NCBI GenBank assembly: GCA_018105865.1
Contig: CM030833.1
Coordinates: 9,713,881-9,777,880 of the forward strand
DNA length: 64,000 nucleotides
Reading direction: 5' to 3'
DNA from: Metaphire vulgaris
Taxonomy: Eukaryota > Annelida > Clitellata > Crassiclitellata > Megascolecidae
Shown one piece after another: positions 44,982 through 56,530 of the stretch. Made by a program: the position numbers and the translations under genes. The stretch's first letter is position 1. Every line of letters begins with the position of its first letter. The notes below the pieces were generated by a model that searched no databases, had not been told where the DNA came from, and saw only the letters and a list, made by a program, of their open reading frames with translations.

Positions 44982-45449
44982 TTGTGAAATAAAAATTAGA
45001 TTTTCTCCTATTTCCCCATGTTTGATGAATTTTAAATGTAATGGGTATTGTTACTGGTGATATATAGTATCATATAGTTAAATATGAAGTGCGTTCAAAT
45101 TCTGTGCAAGTGTCGAAACTATTATTAACTGTCATCATCAGCTCTGAACTATCACGACCATGATTTGTGGCTACGATTTTCTCTCTGAAGCGAACATCGA
45201 CTGGTCAATAAATTTACGCCATAAAAATGGAGCTAAAAAATGTATGACTGATTGGAGTGTCCAGCGGCGGTAATGTTCATTTGCCATTGCTATCCAATAC
45301 GCTTCTGAAAATAATAAAGTTCTTTCAAGTGACTTACGAGGCTACGTTAGCCTGTGTGAAAAGCAACAGTCATTTTATAATTTTAAAGTCGTGATCACAA
45401 CTTTATTTGCCTAAACATCGTCCGTGATTCACGGACTCTTAAGTCTTAA
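44982..45449. other. AT-rich, no recognised feature
   Basis: No coding or element boundary seen. Confidence 0.4.
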
Positions 45450-46150
45450 TGTAAGTAAGTAAGTAAAATCTCGTGGATTTCTATAGCGCCTTGGAAAGCA
45501 GCACAACAGTAGCTGCTTATTCTTAGGCGCTCAGCCTCTCTTAAAATAGCTATAGGAAAGGTGTGGGATCAGCCAGGCAATGGTCAATATCCGAAGGGCA
45601 GTGAGGCTAGGTTGTTACAGCTATGGCGGAAATGATTTCAGAAACAGGAAGGATTTAAGCTTAGACCTGAAGACTTGAGGAGATAGTGCGGGAATTATAG
45701 GAAATGAGGAATCAGATTTTATTGTTTTAAAGTGTCCAAGTGTGCGAAGGGAAGCTGGGATCGAGTTCCAGAGTTCAGGTGCAGCATATGAGAAGGCACG
45801 GTTGCAAATTTTCAGGGATGACTGATTTAGCGGGCGTGACAGAGTGAGATGAGATGACGAACGTGTGGGTCGAGGAGGCTGAGGGGTTAATAGTGATCTA
45901 AGGTAGACAGGTTTTGATGACTGAAGTGAGCTATGTGTAAGTGTTATTATCTTATATTGGATACGTTCTGTTATTTTAAGCCAATGTAATGATTTTAGTA
46001 TGGGTGAAATATGGGAGAATTTAGGTGACATAGTAACAGCACGAGCTAAAGCATTTTGTATTGATTGCAATTTGTTGATGGAGGCTTTGGGAAGGTTATA
46101 GTAGAGGGAGTTACAGTAATCTAATTTGGAGTGGACTATAGAGGTCTGTT
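45450..46150 (-). pseudogene. LINE relic of a second family, C-terminus and (TTAC)n tail
   Basis: The frame 46070-45621 encodes M-Q-S-I-Q-N-A-L-A-R-A, S-L-H-W-L-K-I-T-E-R and Y-A-A-P-E-L-W-N-S-I-P. It ends V-F-R-S-K-L-K-S-F-L-F. The untranslated end has TATAGAAATCCACGAGATTT and (TTAC)n. It resembles CR1/L2 C-termini, but its tail differs from the (AGAAT)n/(AAT)n group. Confidence 0.8.
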
Positions 46151-46392
46151 AATATTTACATAGCGCATCACTTAATACACAACATCGATCATGGCACTCG
46201 ATCCAATAACGCTAAAATCAAAGTAATTTCAAACTAACTTCAGACTATAAAATTAAAACAGGTAAGTCTTTGCAAATTCTGTATTTTCCGTCAAAGCTAA
46301 ATTCTGTATATGACACAAATCGACGCAAAATTAAACAGAAAATTAAACTCCTCACGAGACGGCGCATGAATGCCTCTACACCCTTTTTGAAA

Positions 46393-46505
46393 ACTAAAGA
46401 AAGTAAGTAAAAATCTTGTGAGTTACTGTAACGCTTTTACAGGCATCGCGGTAGGCTGTAGCAGGGAGTCTGTAACCTGGCTGTAGCTCCTTATTCCTAG
46501 GCGCA
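46393..46505 (-). mobile_element. LINE tail fragment, (TTAC)n type
   Basis: Inverted GTAAGTAAAAATCTTGTGAG with TAGCTCCTTATTCCTAGGCG matches the tail at 45452-45530. Confidence 0.55.
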
Positions 46506-46508
46506 GGG

Positions 46509-46693
46509 TTTAATCTAGGCCGTTTCAGGGAAGAAAACTTGCCCTTTTTCTCCCCGGAAATTTCAAATTCCCCCCTAAAATTTTGGCTTACTACATCAAC
46601 TAACAGCAGCCCCCTAGAAGAATTCCCCCGGCTTTGTCAGTTTCCCTCCGGCTTTGTCAGTTCCCCCTCTCGGAATCCAGGAGACTAGATTAA
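46509..46693. mobile_element. hAT-type MITE (CAGNGTTTAATCTAG ends)
   Basis: The ends are CAGGGTTTAATCTAGGCC and GACTAGATTAAACACTG. The flanks CCTAGGCG and CCTAAAGG match 6/8. A relative with CAGTGTTTAATCTAGACTCC starts at about 48088 and has right-end partners near 48222 and 48358. Confidence 0.6.
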
Positions 46694-46851
46694 ACACTGC
46701 CTAAAGGCGCTTAATCTTAATGTGAAATAGCTAATTTAGTTAGGTGTACAGTAGTTTAAGCGAGCAACATGCCCGAACCCGAAGAGTGATAAGGGCTCGT
46801 CGACAAAAGACGTAACGCGCCGAGGGGGTCCGGACATTAATTTGTTACGAA

Positions 46852-48001
46852 GGGTTTCACGACAAAACGTTCGCTGTCAAAACGTTCACCGACAAAACGC
46901 GCACGACATATGGTTCACGACTAAACGTTCACGACAAAACGTTTGAAGTTATTTTATGGAAACAGTGGCGGCTCTACATGGAGGCACGGGGGCCCGCGGC
47001 CCCCTATATAAATGCCTGGCCCCATGCAGTGGCCCCATACTTTAGTCTTTAGACATATTAACAATCATTTTGTCGTGAACCATTTGTCGTGAACCATTCC
47101 ACCATTCCAGTATAATAGTTAAGCATTTATTAACAATCATTTTGTCGTGAATTTAACCATTTGTCGTGAACCATTTGTCGTGCGCGTTTTGTCGGTGAAC
47201 GTTTTGCCAGTGAACGTTTTGTCGCGATACCCAGAGCCGGCGCGTGACTTTTTACGAGCGCAACGTTTTTGCAATGTCTTGCGAGCAAAAAAGGTCATCC
47301 GTATATATTTTTGCCTCTTCGAATGGCCTGACGAGCAAAAAACAAAACAAATACTACTTAAGAATCTATCATATTAAAATCCTTATCTGTATGTCTCTCT
47401 GTCTGTTACCTTCAAGCGTTCTGATTGGTTGACTATTGGTAGACGGTTTAGACCGTTTAGTCCTTACGTCGCGATGCGTTGGTGGGCGAGCGTTGACTAT
47501 ATTGGTAGACGGTTTAGTCCTTACGTCGCGATGCGTTGGTGGACGATGTTCGAAGACGACGTTGCTATTGGTAACAATTGTTCGTAGTTCAGCACGGCTT
47601 AGTCGAGTCATTGCAGCGTGAGAGGGGTGGGCGTGCGACGACGTTGCTATTGGTAACAATTGTTCGTAGCTTGAAATTTTAACGTACATTTTAACGTACA
47701 AAAAAAATACGTGTACAGCGTCACAAATGGTCACAGTTGCGTGATTTTAACGTACATAGGCCTAATTATTACGTGGCGCAGAGCTTGGCTAGGTGGCGTA
47801 TGTACAGTCATTGAAATGTTGTTCAGCGTGAATTCAATGATTGGGTATTAGGTATAGGTATTGGATTAGTATTATCCTGCACTGCGAGCGAAGCGAGCAT
47901 CTTTCTAGTAAGAAAAATGAAAACTCTTAAATATCCTAGGCCGGCGGGGCCCCCTGCGGCCGCAAGCTTTCCAGGCCCCACGCGCCGGCTCTGGCGATAC
48001 C
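46852..48001. mobile_element. hAT-type element of GACAAAACGTT words, carrying a Helitron
   Basis: GTTACGAA is duplicated exactly on both sides (46844-46851, 48002-48009). The left end is GGGTTTCACGACAAAACG and the right end GCCGGCTCTGGCGATACC. The left half is a chain of GACAAAACGTTC words; from about 47070 they appear inverted as AACGTTTTGTCG. CGATACCCAGAGCCGG at 47225 mirrors the right end. A CAGTGGCGGCTC fragment (46965) and Helitron copy D (47365-47908) are nested inside. Confidence 0.75.
47365..47908 (+). mobile_element. Non-autonomous Helitron, copy D
   Basis: It starts TCTATCATATTAAAATCC and ends GAGCATCTTTCTAG between A (47364) and T (47909). It is nested in the hAT-type element at 46852-48001. 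Confidence 0.9.
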
Positions 48002-48359
48002 GTTACGAAGTGTGACGAGGGGGGTTCCATAAATGTTGCTTAGCGGCAAGTTAGCGCAACACAAATTTTTAAAGTGACGACCAGTGTTTAATCTAGACTC
48101 CTGGACTCCGAAACTGAAGCAAAGCCGGGAATTCTGAATGCTGTTAGTCCATGAGTATGCCAAAGCCGGGAATTTGAAATTTTCTGGGAGGGGATGCTGT
48201 TAGTCCATGTATTAAACACTGGTGAACCTTTTTCTTTTTTTGCTTGTCAGGGAACTTTTGGAGATGGAAAAAATTTTTTGGGAGGAGGGGAAAAATAGAA
48301 GGATGAATTTTTTGTTTGTCCAGACTTTTCGGAAGACGAAAAACCTAGATTAAACACTA

Positions 48360-50032
48360 CGTCACGACCTTTTTTCTTTTTTTTTCACTGAACTTGTCAG
48401 GGTATTTGGACTTTTGGAGATGGAAAAAATACAAGGATGGCCTGTTTTGCTTGTCAGTATGTAATTTGGAGAGGGGAAAAATAGAAGGATGAATGACCTT
48501 TTTGTTTGTCCAGACTTTTAGGAAGACGAATTTAATTAGAATTAGCAATTAGAAGGCAGTTAAAAATTGCGGCCATTAATTTCACCTAAATATAACGTTA
48601 TCTAATCGTCATTTTCTCCTATCTTAAAAATAAATCCAGCTCTGATCTTTTTGTTACGTCGCGTTATAAACAGGGAAAGTTCAATTTATGCCTCCCAAAA
48701 AGAAATACAATGAACGATTTAAGTAACTTTGGAGCTCTTCAGTTTCTGTTGACGTCAGGTTTCTTCCATATATCCAAATAGATCGTTGTAGGACTTAATT
48801 TGAGGTGTGACTGATTTGTCATTGTCCATAGCCGGTGTCAAAGGTCGGCTGACCTGAATCCGTCCTGAACAAAATATCCTTCCTCAGCACTACTTGAGTT
48901 TGAATCGTGGTTCCAGCTGCAAAGGAATTAGCAACTAATTGTTCTTCAATTGGCTGACTTTCATCAGCGGGACGTTCGGGGTGGGGAATTAGTTTTGGAC
49001 GATTAGAATTAGAATTAGACGCCAGATAATCTGAATTGAATTACGATCTGGTCAGCGGGACGTTCGTCGTCCGGATTTTCTGAATACTCTGGCAGCCAAT
49101 CGTCGGATTTTCAGACTTGTCAAATCAGTTTCAGTCGCGCGAGTTGACAATAACAACAGCGAAACGAGGACACACTTTGTGGAAAATTTGGACGGGAATA
49201 GGACAAGAAACATGTCGAAGAGTGGATTCGACTCGAATCTCCTTAGTGAAGTCGCAGCACAACCCATTTTATGGGACTGTCGCGACGATCTATACAAGGA
49301 AAGTGATAAAAAACCGTCCGCACAAAATTGTAAAAGGCCTGTTGGTCTGTCTCGGTGAGCTCCTGGATTAGGGTATGGTAGGCTCCCTTTAGTTCCCTAC
49401 ACCGTATCCAGCGTCTCACCCAGACCTTTCTCTTTTTTCGGGATTTCCTTTGTGCGGATAATGCACGTGCAGATGCAATTAATAACCGTCAAAATTAATC
49501 CACATAATAACAAAGCGTCAAATTCCTCGTCAGCCATCTTAAAATGTGAGCTACATCAGCGTTTGTAGGCGTGGCTTATTTCTTGTTTTCAGACAAGACT
49601 AAACGTCGGTAGATTGGTTTGCCGACAAAATCAACGACTGAGTCCGCTGACTAAATCGTCAAGTGAGGCAGCCGCTGTACGTAGGGGAAGAGGGAGTCAA
49701 AAAAGTGCAAAAATCGCGTTACGTCATTTATGGACGACCCCTAAATGGCGTTTCAACCGTCTGTGGATTAGCAAACAACTGTCTACTATCATGTTAATTT
49801 CAGTGTAGGCCCGACAGCTGAATTTACTTAATTTATTGTTCAGAAATTCAGGCCAATGCCGCCAAAACGTCATGACGTAACACAGGACACCTTAATTAAT
49901 TAAGTAAACTGATTGAAATCAATATGAACACTGGAATTCGTGAAAGTAGAACTCTGTGAGCATTTTCAATGATTAAATTAAAAGTAGGCGTATTTATTTT
50001 TAAACAATTATACACAAAACATTCAATAATAA
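48360..50032. other. No recognised gene or element
   Basis: Overlapping open frames on both strands at 49052-49371 and 49614-49808 show no family signature. GACGTTCG-type motifs recur around 48970-49070. Confidence 0.4.
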
Positions 50033-50160
50033 CCCTGCAAAGAGCCGACGTCGGTGGGCCCTGTCCGACCAGCCCATTCTGGTCTGCTTCGTCTGCGTCT
50101 GCAGCCGACCTTATTACGACGTCGGTAGGCTGCAGACGTACGCGACGTGCGGCGGACCAT
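50033..50160. mobile_element. Possible MITE end with ACGTCG words
   Basis: CCCTGCAAAGAGCCGACGTCGG opens a GC-rich segment with repeated GACGTCGG and GCAGACG words. The same end, inverted (GACGTCGTTTTCTTTGCAGGG), closes a similar segment at 58034. The opposite ends were not resolved. Confidence 0.4.
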
Positions 50161-50176
50161 GCATATAGCATGCATG

Positions 50177-50179
<3 letters not shown>

Positions 50180-50232
<53 letters not shown>
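50180..50232. repeat. (TA)n microsatellite
   Basis: About 50 bp of TA within a TA- and AGGCCTAT-rich stretch. Confidence 0.9.
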
Positions 50233-50233
<1 letters not shown>

Positions 50234-50239
50234 GCCTTA

Positions 50240-51040
50240 TAATTATATCCAACATAATAATTATATATATTGATCGTAGGGCCTATATAACCGCGTACAT
50301 AGGCCTAGGCCTATATATAGCCCTACGCATGCACGCATCCGAAATAAATAAAAATTTAAATATAAATTAATTATATATCCGAATGGGTTATATATTGATC
50401 ACTTTTCACTTTATAAATGCCTATATAGCGACTGACGGCTATATATATATATCTAGATATAGTCTTCACATTTTCAATTTAAAGTCCATATCAATATACA
50501 CTGTATGCCATTTATAATTAGCAAGCAATCAATGTTTTAAAAACAATCCCTAGATGGCAGCGCGAAATTGTGTGCAGCTTCCTTTCAATCACTTGAGGGC
50601 ACTAATGTAATGTGGTCACTGCATCCACAATCCAGGTACAGTACAGTACAGTACTCCAGTAGCCAAGTAACTACGCTGCATACGCAGCAACACATGCAGG
50701 TGCAGTTTATGCCTAAATTGACTTCGAAGGGTGCAGTCATGCAGTGGTCACGTAAAAATCAAATTTCAGACAGAAAAAGAAGACGACACCCACGACAGCT
50801 GGTTTGTATTGCTTTGCGTCTATAATTTTATAGGTCTATCTTTTATAGGCCTATGTTTGTAGTGTTGATTTTTTCTCACTTAAACTAGACCTATTTACCG
50901 GTATTGATTATCAGAACAGAATATATTCCATGTGCAATATATTGATACGCTACTATTCCTTATTTATTCGTTAATGCAATGTTTTGTTTACTCAGCGTTT
51001 GAAGACAGCTGTGTTAGTCAATCTAAATTGGCATAGAATA
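50240..51040. other. AT-rich, no gene recognised
   Basis: The frame 50568-50825 (+) is unrecognised. GTACAGTACAGTACAGTACT is a short tandem at 50638. Confidence 0.4.
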
Positions 51041-51043
51041 TAG

Positions 51044-51268
51044 CAGTGGCGTCATTTGGGGGACAGGGGGCCGTGGCCCCCAGGAAATGAAAACATTAAT
51101 TTAAAATGTATTAATGCGCAAAAAATAAAAAAATTGCCAAAAATTTGCCAAAAAAAATATTAAAAAATTGCAAGTTTGCCAACTTTGGCCCAAAAATTTG
51201 CCAAAATTTTGCTAAAATTTGCCAAAACATTATCTCGCCTCCAAGAAAAGTGTGAAATGACGCTACTG
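51044..51268. mobile_element. hAT-like MITE, target duplication not found
   Basis: The ends CAGTGGCGTCATTTGGGGG and TGAAATGACGCTACTG are inverted repeats over 14 bp. The interior has TTTGCCAAAA repeats. The flanks do not match. Confidence 0.5.
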
Positions 51269-51269
51269 C

Positions 51270-52150
51270 CTCCAGGTGATCAGTTTATTGATTTAAAAAT
51301 TTAGCTCGTGATTTTCATTTCTTCGTTTGGAACTCGAGGCTACATATTTGTGTGAGAAACATTGTCTATGGCGATGTTTAAAGCCTGCTACAGACAGTGT
51401 CGTACAGTAGCGGGCAGAGGGGGCGGGTGGGGCGGTGGCCCCGGGCGCAGACCAGAGGGGGGCGCAAAAATTGACTCGACAATTTTTTGGATCGTCAATA
51501 CTTTTTTACTACATTTTACTGCTGCTGTTGTGCCATCTAAACTTTCGCTTTTATGCTCAAATGTTAAGATTTACATAAACAAAATTTTAAATTAATCGGA
51601 TCTACAGTGTAGGCCTATCCATAATCCTTATAATACTAAAGTCGAACAACTCACATTAGCCCCTGTGTTCAACATTTGGCCGATAATCATTGACTTCCGG
51701 AAGGTGTCGCTAGAGTTCTACGTTGTCCGCCTTTTAGCTAGTTGTATTGGTTGTAATGTTGTTTCAAGTGTGATTTTTAGGGATAACAAAAGGATTTTAT
51801 CACTTATTAGCTGTTTACGACTTGCGTATTAGTGATTCGGTATGTATGTTTGTACGTATGTTTTATGTAACGTAATAAAATGCCCATTTTGAAGTCTTTT
51901 TGTACCAATTCTTTCCTTCCGAACAACCGACCCAAATGAACCTAGCCAGTGAATAATAATTGTATAAGTAGTTTGCTATGCGAATCCGTATCGTTTTCTG
52001 TACATATGCGAGTAACTTGGTGATTTTTATTGATGATTTGATAGATGATTTAGTGTGTTATGCGCCGAGAAACTAAGTTACGAATGGTGAGCGATATTTG
52101 AGTAATTAGTAGTAGTAGACTTCTTTAGCGCCATTGTAGTAGTGCATCGG
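51270..52150. other. No gene; hAT-like fragment
   Basis: CAGTAGCGGGCAGAGGGGGC at about 51405 resembles hAT MITE starts elsewhere but has no partner end. Confidence 0.4.
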
Positions 52151-52152
52151 CA

Positions 52153-52255
52153 CAGTGGCGGCTCCACCGGGAGGCCAGGGGGGCCCGTGCCCCCTAATGA
52201 GAGCCTCCCCCCCCCAGTTGGGACCCTATACTTAATGCTACATACATTAAACAAC
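52153..52255. mobile_element. Partial copy of the CAGTGGCGGCTCC hAT MITE
   Basis: It shares CAGTGGCGGCTCCACCGGG, GTGCCCCCTAATGA and TACATACATTAAACAACAA with 17349-17504 but lacks the right end. Confidence 0.7.
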
Positions 52256-52682
52256 AATACAAATTTCATGCTGCATCATCTCTTAACTTTACTTTAGAGT
52301 ACATATTTTCTAAATGGCTAATAATTGAATCAAAATTTGACCAGTATTGGTCTAACATTTGCATTGGTGTCAAAACCCAGTACAAACTGTTTAATCTTAA
52401 CTGTTTAATTGAACACCATCACAAAAACCAGTAACATGAAAGTCAACATTTAGAGAAATAGTAACCTTCAAACTTGGAATATCTGAAATGTCATTCAAAC
52501 AAATATGGAGACATGAGTCATTGTTTAGTAATCCATCTGTCAGTTAGGTGATGAATATATCCAGTTTTTAAGCTCTCAAAAGAAGTCATTAGGCCAATGT
52601 CGCTATGCATCCAGTCAGTGAATGCTTGGTGATCACGAAAAGTCCATTTCTGACTGACGATCATCTGGAGTTCGGCGTTTCT

Positions 52683-52991
52683 TCAAGAGCTGTGATGAAA
52701 AGACAAAGGCAAATTCTGAAAAACTGAAGGATAAGCTACATCTGTCAACCTCGAACTTGGTACCAGTTTCACTGAACTGTCATGTAAAATTTCCTCTTCG
52801 AGCACTAGAAATTCTTGTGTGAAATGCTTGATCCATACAACACTGTTCTTAGTCGGTGTAAAGTTTTCCATGCGAATGGTTCTAGTCCATTTTGCCTTCA
52901 GAATTTCGTCAGCAGAAAAACGGAACACCGTCACATATTCCGTTCCGTTGTAGCTGGAATTGCATGTAGTTACACAGCTATTCCATGGCAT
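52683..52991 (-). pseudogene. THAP-domain protein fragment with a lost zinc ligand
   Basis: THAP domains are C2CH zinc fingers that bind DNA, found in cellular regulators and P-element-type transposases. The 102-residue frame starts M-P-W-N-S-C-V-T-T-C, then has V-F-R-F-S-A-D-E, A-K-W-T-R-T-I and F-T-P-T-K-N-S. The C-x-x-H pair reads W-I-K-H: the third Cys is Trp (52833-52835), so zinc binding should fail. A V-A-Y-P-S-V-F block follows, like the usual A-V-P-S-I-F. A TGA ends the frame; K-K-R-R-T-P-D-D-R appears in another frame just downstream, which suggests a frameshift. An acceptor-like TTCACTTTTAG precedes the ATG. Confidence 0.65.
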
Positions 52992-53024
52992 CTCCTAAAA
53001 GTGAATGATACAATTCGATCATAA

Positions 53025-53862
53025 ACATGTTGAAAACTAATCAATTTATGATTTTATCTTCCATTTTTGAAACCAAAGTTGCCAGAAACGTAGGTCCATC
53101 TATTACCCTAGTTAGTGTTGCAACCAAGAATACATGGCGCCGAATTAAAACATACCAGTTTAAGAACTTTTATGCAATTTTAATGGCTTAGCAGCTCCTG
53201 TGAAATCAAAAGATGTACACTTTTCCGACATTGTGTATGCAGTTTAGATGCACAATATCATTTCCCTTCGTTGAACATACGCCGCGAGAACATGGTGACC
53301 ATCGTCTGATGCGCTGAACATTTACAAAGGCGCTATAATAATAGCATGGTTACGGTCGAGAATGATTTTGACATAGCATGTGAATACTAATAAAACAAAG
53401 GAAAACTTACCTAAAATTGATTATACCTCGATCAGATGGACGATACAATATATTACGCTTCAAATCTCCGAATCGTTAAAAAATATTTGATAATAATTAT
53501 TATAAAACAACGCCTTAAAATGCGACATTGCATGAAATACGCATGTAGTCTCTGTAGCGACACGGACAACCTTCGAACGTGGCGCCACTGTGCGACGGTC
53601 AATAGCGGAAATACGCTTTTTTCTCAAGAGTTGACACACTTGGGATATCTATGCACTATGGGCCTATCTATAGATTTCGGTCACATGTGAAAATTTGTTT
53701 ACTTCAGTTCCTTGACATTAAAGCGGTGTCACTAGACAAAGCGAAACAATTAAGCCCACTGCGGTCAGTCTTTGGCTTACCACAGCGGCTGAGCCGGCCA
53801 TCGAGACATCAGTGCTCAGCGCTAGCAGCTCATTTTGACTGATCGTGTAAACACAGTTCAGT
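53025..53862. other. No recognised feature
   Basis: Open frames at 53436-53842 (+) have no recognisable motifs. It may belong to the same locus as the THAP fragment. Confidence 0.35.
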
Positions 53863-53870
53863 AATTAACG

Positions 53871-54137
53871 CAGTAGCGGAGCTAGGGTGTCCGGCGCCCG
53901 AGGCCAAATACTAATGGCGCCCCCTCAACTTGACGAAACTCCTAAGAAGCCAAAAAGGGCGCCACTCTGCCCATCTTGGCGCCCCTTCATTCTTCATTCA
54001 ACTTCGCGAACACCCTGACAAGCAAAAAGGTCATCGCCCGTAGCAAGCGGAACTCCTTACCTTAAACCAATTTTGGCGCCCCCCCCCACCTCGGCCCACG
54101 GGGACATCTGCACCCCGTACCCCTAGATCCGCCTCTG
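53871..54137. mobile_element. hAT-like MITE (CAGTAGCGGAGCTAGG ends)
   Basis: The ends CAGTAGCGGAGCTAGGG and CCCTAGATCCGCCTCTG are inverted repeats. The flanks AATTAACG and AATTAGTT share the first five bases. The interior has GGCGCCC-rich runs. Confidence 0.55.
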
Positions 54138-54570
54138 AATTAGTTTCTACTGTACTGTAGGCCTATAGCCTATCTGTCATCTCTTTCGTTTTCATACGGT
54201 CCATTCTAATTTTTGTGGAGTCAGTTGTAGTGTTCAAGTTTCAATTTCCAAAGGTTAATTCTCCCCTTTAGAATTCTAAACGAATAGCTTTAACATCAGT
54301 CTGTTTTAGTGATAGCCAGCACCACCCCTGGAAGAGGTGTAGGGGGCAGAGGTGTCATGTTAATAGCCGAATACCGTATAAACAAACCGCTGTCGACCAA
54401 AGTCAAATATTTACATTATAATCCAGTTAAATCGAAGCGCAAGGCACCCGATGTAGCTAGATTTCGAAATGAGCGAGTTCGATGTATCAGTGCACAACTC
54501 CACATGTCTCTTTTGTATCTATTAACATTATTTTGGAAGGGACCGGCGCCTAAACTTATATGTAACCGGG

Positions 54571-54576
<6 letters not shown>
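54138..54576. other. Unassigned, with an ACCGTATAAAC fragment
   Basis: It contains a piece like the ends of the element at 41801-42413. No gene was found. Confidence 0.4.

Positions 54577-54641
<65 letters not shown>
54577..54641. repeat. (TA)n microsatellite
   Basis: About 65 bp of TA, immediately left of the long palindrome. Confidence 0.95.
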
Positions 54642-54642
<1 letters not shown>

Positions 54643-54662
54643 CAGACATTTTCAGACATTTC

Positions 54663-55171
54663 AGTTTCAGACATATCGTCCATCGTCTGTAAACTTAGTA
54701 TTCATAATATATTTATAAAAATAATTACAAACCACAGGCCTGCGTTAGAACTAAATTTAATTCAAAAGCATGCATATAGCCCTATGAGTCACCAGAAATA
54801 GCATAGCGAAGCTTTCCGAAGCTTAGATAGTAGATACTAGATGTTATATTAGTTTTTAAACAGATTTATGGGCTTATTCTGAATCTTTGTCGGCTATAGA
54901 GGTAGGATTCTACTGAAACTCAAACTGTTAAGAAAATATAGCCGACAAAGATTCAGAATAAGCCCATAAATCTGTTTAAAAACTAATATAACATCTAGTA
55001 TCTACTATCTAAGCTTCGGAAAGCTTCGCTATGCTATTTCTGGTGACTCATAGGGCTATATGCATGCTTTTGAATTAAATTTAGTTCTAACGCAGGCCTG
55101 TGGTTTGTAATTATTTTTATAAATATATTATGAATACTAAGTTTACAGACGATGGACGATATGTCTGAAAC
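54663..55171. repeat. Long palindrome: ~235-bp near-identical arms, 38-bp spacer
   Basis: The left arm (54663-54898) begins GTTTCAGACATATCGTCC and ends TTGTCGGCTATA. The right arm (54937-55171) is its reverse complement; I saw no mismatch on reading through. No transposon-type target duplication was found at the outer edges. TTTCAGACAT occurs twice more just left of the left arm. There is no coding sequence. Confidence 0.9.
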
Positions 55172-55184
55172 GACAGAAGTGCGA

Positions 55185-55310
55185 CCGAGTGGGGCTAGGA
55201 TGACCCAGGTGTCCCGGATTGGCCGGGACAGTCCCGGAATCGAATAAAATGTCCCACGTCCCGGACAGGTCCTTTCCGGGACAATGAGACGTCCCGGAAT
55301 TGGTTTTTCC
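55185..55310. repeat. Cluster of GTCCCGGA words
   Basis: GTCCCGGA, TCCGGGAC and GGACAGGTCC recur in both orientations. By analogy with the word-array hAT elements it may be one end of such an element, but no ends were found. Confidence 0.4.
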
Positions 55311-55738
55311 ATAATTAAATACCTATAATTTTGCTATTTTATTTTGCAACCATCAGAACTTAATATAGGCCTAACAGCCAACAAATTTAGGCTACAGCGC
55401 CACTGTATCTTCTGTAAATTTTGTATGCATTCACTATATAGGCCTATAAGTAAATTTATTTATGTAAATTCTATTCATTTGGTTGACGATGATTGGTTCC
55501 TTTTGAGCGGGTGCTTATGATATAATAATAATTGTATGGTTAATATTTATGTATTACCATAACTTGGTTTTAAAGTGGTTTAGAAGGAATATTAGAAGGA
55601 ATGACAAAGCTTTGTTCGTTTACAGCCTAGAAACAGGGCCTCCGAGACGTCAACCAGCACGAAACGCACGTTGACGCCATTGTTCAATGGATCTAATAGT
55701 CTAATTCTGATGAGTGAATAGACTATTCGGTGCAGCCC

Positions 55739-55740
<2 letters not shown>

Positions 55741-55807
<67 letters not shown>

Positions 55808-56150
55808 TTATTATTATTATTAGGGTGACAACTTATATAGCGCTATCTTACAGCTCAGGCAGTAGGCGAGAGGAATTTACAGAAAAGTTCCATAAGATGT
55901 ACTAAAAAGGTGTGTTTTCAGTTTTTGAGGAAAACGGTCTGGGGAGATTTCTGACGTGACATCTACCGGGAGGGAATTCCACGCTATGGGATTACCTCTA
56001 ATTGAAAGGGGTCTGTCCCCGAACTTAGCGGTCTTAGCTGGGGGGAGGGCACCACGAGTCTTATTCCTGGTCAGATCTTAAGTTCGAACGACCTGTCCCC
56101 GACCCTGCCTTATGCACCTGCTTAGCTAAGTAGTCTGGGCAGGTCAAGTA
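55741..56150 (-). pseudogene. CR1-like LINE tail, (AAT)n
   Basis: The minus strand encodes F-G-D-R-P-L-S-I-R-G-N-P-I-A-W-N-S-L-P and L-K-T-H-L-F-S-T-S-Y. AGATAGCGCTATATAAGTTG and a (TAA)n tail (55741-55822) follow. It is the same type of 3' end as at 22557-23186. Confidence 0.75.
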
Positions 56151-56219
56151 ATGATAATAATAATTACTAAATATCATCATCATGTTCTCTGTCCTGGGAC
56201 AGGTTTTACTAATAAATAT

Positions 56220-56275
<56 letters not shown>

Positions 56276-56465
56276 CAGGGCTTTTTTCAGTGGGAACGCG
56301 TGGGAACGGCGTTTCCACACCTTTTTTGCCAGATTGTATATATAATTATGGATACGTAATAATGCGTTTGGGAACGTACAGGTACAGCGTTCCCACACCC
56401 GTTTTTTTGTCGAAGAGTAAAAAAGGATGAGTTCCCAAACCTTTTTTCCTAGAAAAAAAGCCCTG

Positions 56466-56530
<65 letters not shown>
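56220..56530. repeat. (AAT)n microsatellite split by a hAT MITE
   Basis: (AAT)n occupies 56220-56275 and 56466-56530. The 190 bp between is the MITE described next. Confidence 0.9.
56276..56465. mobile_element. hAT MITE inside a microsatellite
   Basis: The ends CAGGGCTTTTTTCAG and CTAGAAAAAAAGCCCTG are inverted repeats. The flank ATAATAAT occurs on both sides but is part of the (AAT)n tract, so the duplication is not diagnostic alone. GGGAACG and GTTCCCACACC words recur inside. Confidence 0.7.
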
